A stretch of DNA of 64,000 nt, taken from assembly GCA_021432635.1 (NCBI GenBank), contig MU270055.1, positions 186,001 to 250,000 on the forward strand, written 5' to 3'. The notes below the pieces were generated by a model. That model was given only the letters and a program-made list of their open reading frames with translations, searched no databases and had not been told where the DNA came from. This DNA is from Thozetella sp. PMI_491 (lineage: Eukaryota > Ascomycota > Sordariomycetes > Chaetosphaeriales > Chaetosphaeriaceae). Made by a program: the position numbers and the translations under genes. Positions 36,501-47,189 of this stretch are shown piece after piece (position 1 is the first letter of the stretch; the number at the start of each line of letters is the position of its first letter).

Positions 36501-36899
36501 CAATTCTTTTACACTATGCAATATATGTTTGGCAAGGGGGGGTCAGACTGTCAATTGTTGCTCTTGGCTGAATTGACCGAGGAGATGTTTTCGTTTGGGG
36601 AAGATAGGAGTTGGTTAACGGAAAATTGTTGGCGAATCATCAGAAATACCTTTCGGAGGTTCCGACCGAATCTCGAGGAGATTTTGAGGGTGAAATACTG
36701 CGGCACAAAAATGAAGAGGTCGCATGCTATGATTGAAGTATCCGACGAGGACGAGGATGACAAAATGGAACGGAAAAAGATATTCTCTGGTTTCAATGTC
36801 GAGACTACGGCTTCCAACAGTGGCCACCTCGATCATCAGGCGCGGAACTTGGGGCAAACGTCGACACCAATTGAGGTGATTGATTTAACAGACGACTAA
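33592..36899 (+). CDS. NACHT-domain STAND NTPase (NLR-like) with C-terminal SUMO-interacting-like motif
   Basis: Exons 33592-34049 and 34112-36899 (62-bp intron, phase 2) encode 1081 aa. The N-terminal 150 residues form a helical domain (GLAGTLVQFVTFAADLVSKS onward) of the type found at the front of fungal STAND proteins. The NACHT domain has the P-loop GRPGSGKS (near residue 298) and Walker B CFFIDGLDEYEG (near 410), followed by the usual LASRPW element and winged-helix region with FLHRTVADFL. Instead of clear ankyrin, TPR or WD repeats, the C-terminal half is helical with one ankyrin-like patch (LELFLSFGADVNALV). The last residues (EVIDLTDD) match a SUMO-interacting motif next to an acidic patch. 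Fungal NLRs act in non-self recognition and incompatibility; that role is inferred. Codon use is visibly more AT-rich than in flanking housekeeping genes. Confidence 0.88.
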
Positions 36900-37541
36900 G
36901 AATTTTGCCTGTATTCTTTACTAGAAACTATATGATAGCTATGTAGTATGAAGAATTGCAGTACTAAATCCTAAGTTTGCTTGGTAAAGGTTGATGTTTT
37001 TAGAGGAGGTTGAGAAGTCGCCGATTAGATTTGAATCCAATTGCTAGAGCTTAAACTCTCCATAGTGTTTATATTAGCCTAAACCGAGGCTCTGCCTGTC
37101 ATCCTAAGCCCTCAGCTCCTATGCAGGACACAATCCAGGAGACAAATGATGACGAATTGTCTTGTGTCGGAGCTAAACTAGTGTTATTTGTATTAGATGG
37201 ACAATGCTTAACCACGTCAAAAGCCAACTGCCCATTAAAATTTCCGGAACCACTGCTCGGGCTAGATTGTGTCTATTAGTTGCGAACTACAATTACTCCG
37301 CTTATCATCTTACTTAAACATATGCGAGGGTAAACTATCGGCCGTTCTCGGAGAGTACCCATCCTGTCGCTGTCTTGTCGTGTGGATTGCACTAAGGTAA
37401 GGTAGCTTGAAATCGGAACATGGCCGAAGCCGCTATATATTAAGATCCACCCTCGGCGGATCTTCAAATACCGGCTGGATGGTCCACTGCCGCGATCGAA
37501 TCATTTCCTACAGACCACTTCAATATCGTGGTTAGCTCGCC
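36900..37541. other. Intergenic region between the two NTPase genes
   Basis: AT-rich, non-coding spacer of 642 bp between two co-oriented P-loop NTPase genes. No repeat or RNA gene was recognised. Confidence 0.5.
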
Positions 37542-39680
37542 ATGGAAGACGCCGTCGCGAAGGTCAAAGAAACCTTCCAGGCTGCCGCCGCCGCGTTCGG
37601 GAGACAACCCCTCCTGGTGTCGCCTGACGGCTCTGTCGTCGATCTTGTCCGCGGCTATATCCCACTTCTCGTCAAATTCACCTTTGAGGATAAAGATGCG
37701 AAGGGCCTGAGGAAGTACAAGGCCACGGGCACGCCGGAGCCACCAGTCTACTTTTCTGCATTGGAAGTGGTGCGTGATCACAAAATTCTGTTCCTTAGCG
37801 GCCCCAGCGGCAGCGGGAAAACCAGCTTCGCGAAATATCTAAGCTCTCGTCTCATCGCTTCGGACACCATTGAGAGCCGCCCTCTCCTTCGCAATGAGGC
37901 AGGCGAGGTACACAACGAGGAGTGGGACTCGGCTAGCCTAACTCCGTGCTATTTCGCCATAGACGGGGCGCGGAGCCTTGAGGTTTTGGTAGATGAAACG
38001 ATACCTCGAATTGTAGGGGCGGCGCCGTCCGCCTCCGGAACGCAGCCGGGCGAAGGAGGGCTGCTAATCATTCTCGACGCTATTGAGAAAGCAGGTGAAA
38101 CAGGATCAAGTCTTCTTATCAAACTCTTGGCCATTGTGGATAAATCAGAAACTGTCAAGCTTCTTATTCTCGGAGAAACTAGCTCAGTCAGAAGCTGGGT
38201 CTTGCCGTCTCATGTTGTCCGCCACGATCTACTGCCGCTCCTCGAGCTCCAGCGAAGACAAGCAGTTAGCAGACTTACGGGGACTGGACCAGAACAGGTC
38301 ACAACGGGCACCGGAGCCGCAGCAGCTTTGCCGGCCCTCTTTGCTCTGGCGCTCGAATCGAAACACGTTGGTGGCCAGGCTGAGGATCTCGTGGATGCTT
38401 GGCTGGCAACTGTCCAGCCTAGGCAGGAGACGAGAGAACAGCTGGTGAGACAGGCATTTGATGGTATATCTACTAGAGTACAATGCCTATCAAGAGACAA
38501 TGTCCTTATCCCAACGGAGGGAGAGGGTCCTCTTCTCTTCCTTCTCAACACAGTTCAGCAGTCGCTAGCAGCTCGTCATCTGGCTGGCCAACCCCCGGAC
38601 ATAGCAACTGCTTTCTTTCAGTCTAGCCCAACCCAAGCCGAGCCTATTTTGCGCAGCTTGCTAGTTCGCCTGGAAGCCGCCGGAAAATCATACGATCTGC
38701 TCGAGGGACTCATCCGTGGCTCAGGTCCCAGTGCTCAGCGAGGCGCACTTCTAGCTTCAGACTTCGTCAATGAATCCTGCGGCCTTCAGGAACGCATCTT
38801 GCAACACATTCTGTCCATTGTGGAAGAGGGCATCCTGTCTCCCATGGATAGAGAGAAGGCGGGCCGTGTGCTCTCTCGATTAGGCGATCCTAGGGACCTG
38901 GCCGCCCTCGCAAGCGTCCCTGCTGGAACGTTCATCATGGGTTCCGATAGCCATCCCAATTCGCAGCCTCCAGCCGAGATATGGGTGGACAGTTTCCGCA
39001 TCGGACTGTATCCGGTTGTCAATCGGGACTACTCGAAATTCATAGAAGAGAGCAGTCGCGTTTGGCGTAGCCCGGACGGCCGGGATTCGGAGAAGCAGAA
39101 CGTCCCGGCCACCGATCTCACCTGGCACGACGCGATGGCCTACTGCGCCTGGCTCACTACTCGATGGCGCAAAAATGGGAGGATTGGCCCAGACGAGCAG
39201 GTACGCCTGCCCACGGAGCCAGAATGGGAGCGAGCTGCGAGGGGAGACCGGGGAGCAGACCCGAATGGCGGGCCCGTCTATCCCTGGGGCATGGAATGGG
39301 TAGACGATGCTGCTAATTGCGAGGAAACCGGGTTCAACACGACTTGCGCCGTCGGCCTCTTCCCCAAGGGCCGTTCTCCTTATGGGTGCTACGAGATGGC
39401 AGGAGGCATCTGGGAATGGGGTACTACGCTCTGGGGTGAGGACATGACGACTCCGTCCTTCTCCTATCCTTGGCGGGACGATGGGCGGGAGGCTTTGGAG
39501 GCGGCTGGGTCGATGCGCCGCATGCTGCGCGGAGGCTGCTTCTCCAGCACCAGGCTCAAAGCGAGCTGCACATACAGAGGCAGTCTAGAGCCTGCCGGCT
39601 TCTGGCGTGGGAACGGATTTCGCATTGTGGTTGCGCCTCTACGGTCACAAGGGGAACATGGTACCTCAATATCTCATTGA
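37542..39680 (+). CDS. P-loop NTPase fused to FGE/SUMF1 (C-type-lectin fold) domain
   Basis: Intronless, 712 aa. Residues 1-75 form a short unknown N-terminal region. An NTPase module follows with P-loop GPSGSGKT (87-94) and a hydrophobic Walker B strand LLIILDAIE (174-182), then a helical segment. At 438-451 the stretch EKAGRVLSRLGDPR precedes an FGE-sulfatase domain (about 458-700). Its motifs are VPAGTFIMGS, LPTEPEWERAARG (556-568), YPWG (580-583), GGIWEW (621-626), RGGCF (663-667) and NGFRIV (691-696). The LGDPR linker before the FGE fold is typical of bacterial STAND-FGE proteins. The paired catalytic cysteines of true formylglycine-generating enzyme do not appear at the usual spacing after RGG, so ligand binding is more likely than sulfatase activation. 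It neighbours a NACHT NLR in the same orientation. A function as sensor is inference. Confidence 0.85.
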   Translation: MEDAVAKVKETFQAAAAAFGRQPLLVSPDGSVVDLVRGYIPLLVKFTFEDKDAKGLRKYKATGTPEPPVYFSALEVVRDHKILFLSGPSGSGKTSFAKYLSSRLIASDTIESRPLLRNEAGEVHNEEWDSASLTPCYFAIDGARSLEVLVDETIPRIVGAAPSASGTQPGEGGLLIILDAIEKAGETGSSLLIKLLAIVDKSETVKLLILGETSSVRSWVLPSHVVRHDLLPLLELQRRQAVSRLTGTGPEQVTTGTGAAAALPALFALALESKHVGGQAEDLVDAWLATVQPRQETREQLVRQAFDGISTRVQCLSRDNVLIPTEGEGPLLFLLNTVQQSLAARHLAGQPPDIATAFFQSSPTQAEPILRSLLVRLEAAGKSYDLLEGLIRGSGPSAQRGALLASDFVNESCGLQERILQHILSIVEEGILSPMDREKAGRVLSRLGDPRDLAALASVPAGTFIMGSDSHPNSQPPAEIWVDSFRIGLYPVVNRDYSKFIEESSRVWRSPDGRDSEKQNVPATDLTWHDAMAYCAWLTTRWRKNGRIGPDEQVRLPTEPEWERAARGDRGADPNGGPVYPWGMEWVDDAANCEETGFNTTCAVGLFPKGRSPYGCYEMAGGIWEWGTTLWGEDMTTPSFSYPWRDDGREALEAAGSMRRMLRGGCFSSTRLKASCTYRGSLEPAGFWRGNGFRIVVAPLRSQGEHGTSISH

Positions 39681-42499
39681 ATTAATGCAGTTAACTTAGC
39701 CTCTTAATTGGACATGGCTGTGGTAAGCACGCCGGGAAACTTGATCACCGTTTATTAAGCTACTGGAGATTCGGGAAGGGAAATTGTAACGGCACAGCCC
39801 CGTGCCTCAGTATGCATGCACAAGGCGGAGTATCTGCTAATGATCTAGGGCCCTTAGCCAAAATTCAATCGCCTCAGCACCACTCCCGAGCTCACACCTT
39901 CCCATACGGTGCAGAAGCCAGAAAGATTACCCAAACGAGACGGCCATGAACCACGAAGGTAGCGATGTGACAGCGACGTTGGCCTCTACTACACCACCGG
40001 CCGCTCCTCGTAACAAGAGTATGGAATGCTTAGTACAACCTTGAGGCTTGTACTTTGGCGCCCTTGAATGAGCCCAGGTCAACGGCCTGCGCCTCCCCCG
40101 AGGCTTCCTGCCCAGGGGCTAGAAACGCCAAGAAAAGAGGAACTTGGTCGAGCCGACCAGTGACTTAGTTCAACCTTGCCAAGGCCGGAAAAAAACAAAT
40201 ATGAAGGCGTAGCACTGCGTTTCGGGGCAATGCGGAGAACCTCACACCGGGGGAGTGATCCATCGTCGCGATCTCGTTCGAGGTAAATTGGCGGGTATCT
40301 TTCGATGTCTCGTCAAATTGAAATTCCCTCTTACATCTGGCTTATCTACCTGGACACAAGTAGGACGATCTCCGCCTTCATGGTTTCCTCGAGTCGTAGG
40401 GGGGTTAAGGAGGGGGCGAAGTTGATTAGGATATAGTTCACCGTAAGATTATGTGTGGATCGAGTCTCGAACTCTTCTCTAATCCTCACGACTGTATGCC
40501 GACATGGTGCCGCGGAAACCTGAAATCTGTGTCGGCAGAAATGCTCGTAGATCAGGTGGTTCTACAGTGGCAATATGGCAGCTAGACAGTTCCATCTCCT
40601 ATGAAAGTTACATCGGTTCCTTCTCGCCCGAAAAGCAGAACAGGCAGATATTTCGAGGCGGCGGTTTCAAGTATCGAGCAGCCGAGCGTAGAAACTCTAC
40701 ACGAAGCTAAGCTCGACCAGTGTGTATTCAGTACGTAAACCAATGACTGTCTCTCGGAACATCGCCTTTTCGTGGACATCTGCCCTACCAGTTTCAGGTG
40801 CAGTCAAAGCAGCAACCTACAAGACGCTCACCTGGACCACACTGGTTCGTTGACTCAAGCGAAACCAGGAAGAGATCGGAGTTTAAGGCCTTAATACCGC
40901 CACGAAAGCTCCCCCGCGGATGGTATGGCCTCGTTCACCAGCGATCGGACGCTTACACCGAGGCCTTCATTGTAGGACTGGAGAGCATTTTCACCGACTC
41001 GCCTGAAACGGTTGGATGAGAATGCCCTCAGATTCTTCAGCCCAACATGCACAACGCAGTGGATGGACGGTAAAAAGCCATCTGGAGCGAACGCAGGAAC
41101 GCACGGTGAGCACGAGCAGAAGTTACTAACGGCGACTCACCGGTTCCCGTGACGGCATCTCGGGTCGCTCAAGGCGCCGGCCTCCATTGGAGGGCCCTCC
41201 AGACGTTCCAGACGGCTCCCCGACGCAGTTCGAGACGCTGCTGGTTCGGACGAAGCCTCTGAAGAACGACAAGCCATGCTCGATCGCAGAAAGGCGACAA
41301 GCAGAACCGGCACGAGCCGGGATAAGGCTCACGATGGGCTGGGCGCCAGGACAATTACGCGTCGCTGCTACGAATGCCCAGAGCAATTCAGCTACTTTTT
41401 TTGATTGCCGGATAATGCGGTGCCTCCGTCGTGGCCTGGGGTTACGGGGTCCCATTGCGACGGCGCCGTACGAAAGAGATGGGAGATGGGGCTTAGACGC
41501 TAAGCATTGCGGGTAAGCCCAGGAACCAGTACCCACAAAGAGCGCCAACGGCACTTTTTCTGGATCTGGCTGTACCCAAGTTTGCGCGGCGCTTAGTCGA
41601 TTCCTCCTCCAAATGTGGCTACCTGAGGTAAGGTACCGCATCGCCCTGTCGTGGATGCCTGGGGGGTGCCTAGTTAGAGTGAACAGCGGGCCACGCAGCC
41701 TTTGGCAAGAGCGCCAGCCACTTCAGCTTCGTACCAAATTGCTTCAATCACTCGAGACTGCGAGTCGCCCCGATGGTGCGAGTCAGCGGGTGCGGTGCGG
41801 TGCAACAGATAATAAACTCATACGACTTGAAGTAACCCTAAATCGATGGACGGCCATGAAACACGAGAAAAGCGTCCGCAGCCGCCCACTTGGCTCGTAA
41901 TCATCAGATGTACGGAGGACCGCGCTGATAAATCCAGGCCCCAGGTTAAAAAAAAAAATTGAATTGCGGGTAGGCACCGCTTAGACATCGGTTCTTCGTA
42001 GTAACTAGTAACTACGGAATAGTAGCAGCAAGATCGACCGTTTATTTACGGTACATGAATAACTAGACAAGAGGCCAAAAGGCGGAGTGCGCCAAGGGTT
42101 TGGGTAAATTACTAGTATTTGACAGGCTTAGGAGCCGCTGACAAAAGGGGACCGGACCGACGGGTTGCGGTCTCCACTCCCTGCAACGGTGCGTCCGTGC
42201 ATGCCTCTGTCGTCATGGATCGACCTTGAGGACGCCCCCAAGCGGCAGAGGCTGGAGAGTCAGCAAGACGACCCCTGGTGTGCCTGGGGTTGGATGGTAC
42301 AGCGTGCCAACGTGGCGAGCCGGCTGGCTTGGTTGATGAGAGCGATCGCCAGCCGCAACCAACAAGTGCCGTCAGCCTCTTTTGCTTCTACGTGCCTCTC
42401 AAGCCTCTGTGGCCCCAAAGGTTTGCCAAATGTGGCAGGGGGCACACGCGCGTAAACTAGGTGATTCCCCGTTCCCGCGCTCTTCCCCTGCATGCCTGC

Positions 42500-42532
42500 C
42501 ACGCCTGCTGCACGCCTGCTGCACGCCTGCAC
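42500..42532 (+). repeat. 11-bp tandem repeat, three units
   Basis: Two exact copies and one partial copy of CACGCCTGCTG lie end to end in non-coding sequence, just upstream of a TC dinucleotide tract. Confidence 0.85.
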
Positions 42533-42541
42533 ATCTGCACG

Positions 42542-42562
42542 TCTCTCTCTCTCTCTCTCTCT
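42542..42562 (+). repeat. TC microsatellite
   Basis: A 21-base alternating T/C tract lies in a pyrimidine-rich region about 1 kb upstream of the TVP38-like gene. Confidence 0.9.
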
Positions 42563-43538
42563 TTCCCTCGGCGCGCCCGCCTGCCAGCGCTCCAAAAAAA
42601 GCCCCCCCAAGCCACCGAACCAACCCTTCCTCGTAGCCACCGATCGCCTCGCCGTCGCCAATCGGAGCGCGGGGCGGTGGGGGGTACGAAGCCGTGCGCG
42701 AAACAGGACTCAAACGGGCTTGGCCTTGCCTGCGCGGTGGCAGTGCCGCCCTGTCAGGGGCTCACCAGGCGCATTTGGGCCAACCAGCGCTTCCTTCGCC
42801 CCCCTGTTCTCAGGCACGGCGCCCTCCAAAGTCCCTTTTTTTTTTCTTGGTGTCGTTTTTTTTTGTCGCGCGCCTGCAACCACGACAATCTGCCGTCGAT
42901 TCTGGCTGATTGGGCAGCGCTGGCTCGTTGTGGCCCTGCCTCACAGTGACACAGGGACACGAACACGAAAGTGAGAGAGAGAGGAAAGGAGAGACAAGTT
43001 GGGCCATAGGAATGCGAGCGAGAGGGGAAACCGAGGGCCAACATGCCACTGGATCCCATTGCAACCCGAGCCGACCTCCCATTCTGCCTCTTTCTGCCTC
43101 TTTACAAGCCCCCTCCCTGAGTTCTTTGTATAGTGTGTGCCCCTCTTTCACAGCACGAGCCAAGCCAGCCACACTGAGATCTGCCAATCCTCTGTGCCGT
43201 TTCACATTAGCCATTGTTCCTTGGATGATCGCCGGACAATGATATTCATGCGGTCCGCCCTGCCTTGCCCTTCGTAATCTCCAGCCCGGTTGCTCTCCTC
43301 TTTACTTGTTATGCTGCCTCCTCCCCCCCTTGTCTAAGACTTCCCTTTCTTCGCGACCAGCTAGCAGAAGCAGAGATCGTGAACCCACGGTCGTTCACCT
43401 CGTATTCTCCGAACTCGACTCGCACTCCACGTGCCCGGCGTCGAGACTCGAACCCTCCCGCCCACCAACCCCTTTCGCCTCGAAGCCGACTCGATTGTCC
43501 GCGACCGACGAGACGGGCCCTAAGACTTGGAATACGCC

Positions 43539-44549
43539 ATGAGAAGAGCAAGAGATCCCGAAGTGGCCCGCCCCGAGGCAGACCGCCCGGGCGCCGCCGC
43601 GAGCCCAGAGGAGACAGACTACAAACCCACCGATTGGAAGAAGCTGTTTCGGAAGAAGTACATCCCCTACCACATCATCGGCCTCGCCCTGATCGGCCTC
43701 ACGATATGGATGTCGGTCAAGCATGACGAAATCGTCGATACCCTCCGCCCTTTCTCGGAAAAGGTCCGCGATGTCCCAGCCGGTTGGTTGATACCCATCG
43801 CCATCCTCATCATCATCAGCATCCCGCCTCTGTTCGGCCACGAGATCGTCGGGCTGCTATGCGGTATCGTGTACGGGCTCTGGATCGGATTCGCCGTCCT
43901 GGCGGTCGGCACCTTCCTGGGTGAGGTGCTCACCTTCTACCTGTTCAAATACGCCCTGCGCAAGACAGCCAACAAGCTCGAGCGCACGAACCTGACCTAT
44001 GCCGCCCTGACCCGGCTGATCAACGAGGGCGGCTTCTGGCGGCGGTTCTTGATCGTCACCGTCATCCGCTTCTCCGCCATGCCGGCCCATCTGAGCACCG
44101 CCGTCTTTGCGACGTGCGGCATCGGCTTCTGGATCTTCGCCATCGCCACCGCGGTGACGCTGCCCAAGCAGCTCTTCCTGGTCTACCTCGGCGTCCTCTT
44201 CTTGCAGGGCGCCAACAACGACAACAAGCTCAAGACCATCATGTTCGGCGTGGCCGGCGCCCTGACCGTCCTCGCCGCCGTGTGGATCATCTGGAAGCTG
44301 CGCGCCTACAAGGTGGTGCTCATGGAGGAGCAGAACCAGCGCCGGGCCCAGCGCGAGATGACCAGCGTGCCCAAGCCGCCGCCGTTCGTGCCCAGCAACC
44401 GAGACAGCCTAGATGGCTCCGACAGCTCCTCGGGGGGGACGTCAAGACCCCTCTACCGCCCTTATCCGGGGCGGTTTACTTACAACAACCCCAATTCCGT
44501 GGACGATTTGAACAGAACAGACGAGATCACGCCTCATAGGATGATATGA
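43539..44549 (+). CDS. tvp38: TVP38/TMEM64 (VTT-domain) Golgi membrane protein
   Basis: Intronless, 336 aa, starting at the only suitable ATG. After a charged N-terminus, the first membrane span is YHIIGLALIGLTIWMSV. The VTT/SNARE-associated core then follows: LFGHEIVGLLCGIVYGLWIGF, GTFLGEVLTFYLFKYALR, INEGGFWRRFLIVTVIRFSAMPAHLSTAVFATCGIGFW and TLPKQLFLVYLGV. A last span near IMFGVAGALTVLAAVWIIW leads into a hydrophilic Ser/Pro-rich cytosolic tail. Yeast Tvp38 resides in Tvp23-containing late-Golgi vesicles; related VTT proteins act as lipid scramblases. The family match is strong over the core, and the tail is specific to filamentous fungi. Confidence 0.9.
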   Translation: MRRARDPEVARPEADRPGAAASPEETDYKPTDWKKLFRKKYIPYHIIGLALIGLTIWMSVKHDEIVDTLRPFSEKVRDVPAGWLIPIAILIIISIPPLFGHEIVGLLCGIVYGLWIGFAVLAVGTFLGEVLTFYLFKYALRKTANKLERTNLTYAALTRLINEGGFWRRFLIVTVIRFSAMPAHLSTAVFATCGIGFWIFAIATAVTLPKQLFLVYLGVLFLQGANNDNKLKTIMFGVAGALTVLAAVWIIWKLRAYKVVLMEEQNQRRAQREMTSVPKPPPFVPSNRDSLDGSDSSSGGTSRPLYRPYPGRFTYNNPNSVDDLNRTDEITPHRMI

Positions 44550-44881
44550 AGCCATCGTGTAATAGGTCATGAGCATCAATCAGCATGGGTCGGCGCTTCA
44601 GGTTCAAAAACAGCATTGTTTGGCGTTGGGGTGTAACCGATATATATTCTGTGGTACTACGGGGAGCATCACATTCTTGACTTCTATTCCTGGGACTTTT
44701 TTGCAAGCGACGTCTGTGTAACAGCAATAATCTGCCGGAGGGTTCTGGCGGCATGGCGAGATAGAGGTGTATTATATTTGCCTTTATAGAGAGAGATGGG
44801 GTTCCTAGGCGGGACTATAACCGAAGGGATCACAGCTCTATGTGAGCCTCTATACAACAAGACAATTCAAAGCTGCTACTT
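44550..44881. other. Convergent intergenic region
   Basis: This 332-bp gap lies between convergent stops and should carry both 3' ends. Nothing else was recognised. Confidence 0.5.
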
Positions 44882-46243
44882 TCACTTCTTGTAATGCTGC
44901 GTGAAGTCGTACCTCACGTCCATGGAACCGAGGATGAGGTCGCGCATGGCCGTGTCGTCGCTCTCGGCCTGCTTGACTATCTGCAGGAACTCGTCCCTTT
45001 CGAACAGCGTGTCGGGGTCCTTGTCCGACACGCGCCGAAAGTTGTCCTGCGAGATGACGTCGATCACCGTCTTCCACTTCTCAATGCGCTTCTCGCTGTA
45101 CAGGTCCAGGATGGAGTCGTCCGCCTTGCCCTCCCATATGCCAATCAGGCAGTCGGCGAGCCCTCCGACGTCGACGAAGCCGCCCGTGATGCCCAGCCCG
45201 CCCCACGGGTTACAGATGTGCGCGGCGTCGGCCACGAGCAGGGCCCGCCCCACCCGGAAAGCCGGGGCGCAGCGCTGGTGCATTTTGTAGGGCGCAATGT
45301 TGACGATCTTGTACTCGTCCGGCTTGGGATGGCCCGGCAGCATCGTTTCGAATTTGGCCGGCTGGCGCTCCTTGTACTGCTCCAGAGTCAGGCCAGGGAT
45401 GTCGCCGTATGTGATGCGGTATAGTTTGTCCTTGGTAAGCTTGGCTGCCATCTGGTAGTCGGTCAGGTGTCAGGCTCCTTTCTTGGGCGTCTTGGCTTCT
45501 GTTGCAAGGGGCTGGGGAGGAACAAGCTTACGAAGAAGTTCTCGGGGTGGATGATGAAATTGGTATCATGGAAACCAAACTTCCCCTCAAAGTCATAGTA
45601 TGTCTGTCCAGAATAGATTAGCAGTCAATTCTTCGTAGCAAGAGGGAGGCAGAGGCCGCACATTCGTAGCGATGATCTGCGAGTCCCAGGTGAACCCCGG
45701 GAAGTCGTTCCCAAACAGACACTTCCGGATCTGGCTGTTCGCCCCGTCGCAGCCGACGATGTAGTCTGCCTCAATGGTCTTCGTGCCCTCTTTCGTCTCT
45801 ACCTCAGCCCAGGCCTTGCCGTCATCTTGCCCAATGTCAACGACCTTGTGCTCCCACTGGATGGTGGCACCGTTCTCCAGGGCACGGTCAAGCATCAGCT
45901 GATCGAGCTCGGGGAGGACCAGGGTGGTGGGGCGCATGTCGAGCCCGTCGAGGTTCGAGACCGCCTCGTTGTTGAGGCCGGTGATGGGGGTGAAGTCCTG
46001 GTGGCGTCGCCAGGTCATCCTGTTCAGGACCATACCACGTCGGCGCATCTCATCCAAGATCCCGGCGCGGTGAAACTCTGGGATGGCGGGGGTTCCGTAA
46101 ATGGCGGCCCGCGGCTGCTGGTCCAAGTGGTCCTCCGCCTCGAGGATCTCGACTTGGATGCCCTGCTTGCTGAGGAGAAGGGCCAGCAGGAGACCCGACG
46201 GGCCTGCGCCAACCACCAGTACCTTCTTGAATGGTCGGTCCAT
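44882..46243 (-). CDS. FAD-dependent aromatic-type monooxygenase
   Basis: Exons on the minus strand are 46243-45662, 45603-45532 and 45451-44882, with introns of 58 and 80 bp in phase 0; the product is 407 aa. The N-terminal dinucleotide fold has VVGAGPSG (GxGxxG at residues 12-17) with acidic E34-E36 closing the second strand. The mid-protein DG motif is YIVGCDGANSQIRK. The second FAD motif is LLVADAAHICNPWGGLGITGG, in which A replaces the usual G of GDAAH. These place it in the class A (PHBH-type) single-component flavoprotein hydroxylases that use NAD(P)H and oxygen. At about 400 aa it is of the short type common in fungal catabolic or secondary-metabolite pathways. No biosynthetic cluster is visible beside it, so its substrate is unknown. 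Confidence 0.88.
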
Positions 46244-47189
46244 CGTAGTTGCGTCACTCTGTGGTTGGGATTTCCAGGAACCCGAGGGACGAGGATCGTC
46301 GCATTAAAAGCAGAGGGGTAGATGAGAACCGTGGGCCGGGCCTGCGCGATTCCCCGCACGCCATGATTGACTCCAAGAAGCCCCAGATCTATGGGTAGTT
46401 TCCTGCTCGGGTGCAAGAAGAGCACATCTCGCATTCCGCCGCCAAGCAAGCCCGTTGGCCCATAGTCCGGGGGTGGACCCCTCCCCAAGACGCTACAGAG
46501 GGAACCGGTCCTCAGCTAGATGCGGGGAACTCTCGGCAGAGAGGGAGGCATAGACTTCATGCACGATCGGCGCCTACATATAGGTGCCGTATTAACGCCC
46601 CATCCCCGCCAATCCAATTACATGGGCCTAGTTGGGAAAGGCAAAGGAGCCCAGAGTGACCGATCGGACGATCATCCCAACCAGGGCTAGACCGACGGAA
46701 ACTGTGTCATACCCTAGTTACGACAACGACTCTCTTGCAACGAAAGATCTCCTAGCTTACGAATAGCATCATAGGATTACTGATTAATCGCGGAGCGGCC
46801 CATCCGCCTCACTAGATCAAGAGGCTCTCCCCTAGGAGTATGAAACGTCGGATATAGTCGTTATTTGTCCCCGAGCAGACCGATCTGGGAAGAGATCAAC
46901 AGATGGAGGTTGTTCATGGGCCTCTTAGCCACGAGTCATCTCATAAAATCGATAGCTAGGAGGGGATGGGATCGGACCAAGATTATCCAGGGCGACCCCT
47001 AGGTTTCACTCAAGATTAGGGGGCGACACGTGGCATACCATATTGGTAGCCGAGCTAGTTTACCCTGCTTGGCGTAGAGGAAGAGAACGAAAGCCCAGTT
47101 CTTGGGTTATGGTACAGTAAAGTTCAGGTTCAGCGTTCGGGCTTCAATGAAGAAAAATAAGAATAGTGGGGCCGTAGACAGTGTCGAGG
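46244..47189. other. Intergenic region upstream of the monooxygenase
   Basis: Non-coding spacer of 946 bp. Its right end (47113-47184) is one arm of an imperfect inverted repeat whose partner lies at 51190-51262. No gene was recognised. Confidence 0.5.
47113..47184 (+). repeat. Left arm of inverted repeat flanking the HET gene
   Basis: These 72 bp are the reverse complement, with few mismatches, of 51190-51262. The outermost 24 bases (CTGAACCTGAACTTTACTGTA and its 5' neighbours) match exactly. The arm begins a few bases past the stop codon of the HET-NB-ARC-TPR gene. Confidence 0.85.

Larger units (their letters stand above)
39681..43538. other. Long intergenic region, no gene supportable
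   Basis: This region spans 3.9 kb. Open frames up to 171 codons occur, but overlapping ones on both strands have biased low-complexity translations. A frame at 40798-41019 looks slightly more protein-like but has no start, splice partners or family. It contains an 11-bp tandem repeat (42500-42532), a TC tract (42542-42562) and T-rich runs near 42836-42866. The last 300 bp are probably the leader of the TVP38-like gene. Confidence 0.45.

Noticed and set aside
40798-41019. Frame with protein-like stretch RGWYGLVHQRSDAYTEAF
   Set aside because: No start codon, no splice partner and no family recognised; too short to call.
41126-41641. 171-codon minus-strand frame
   Set aside because: Low-complexity basic translation mirrored by open frames on the other strand.
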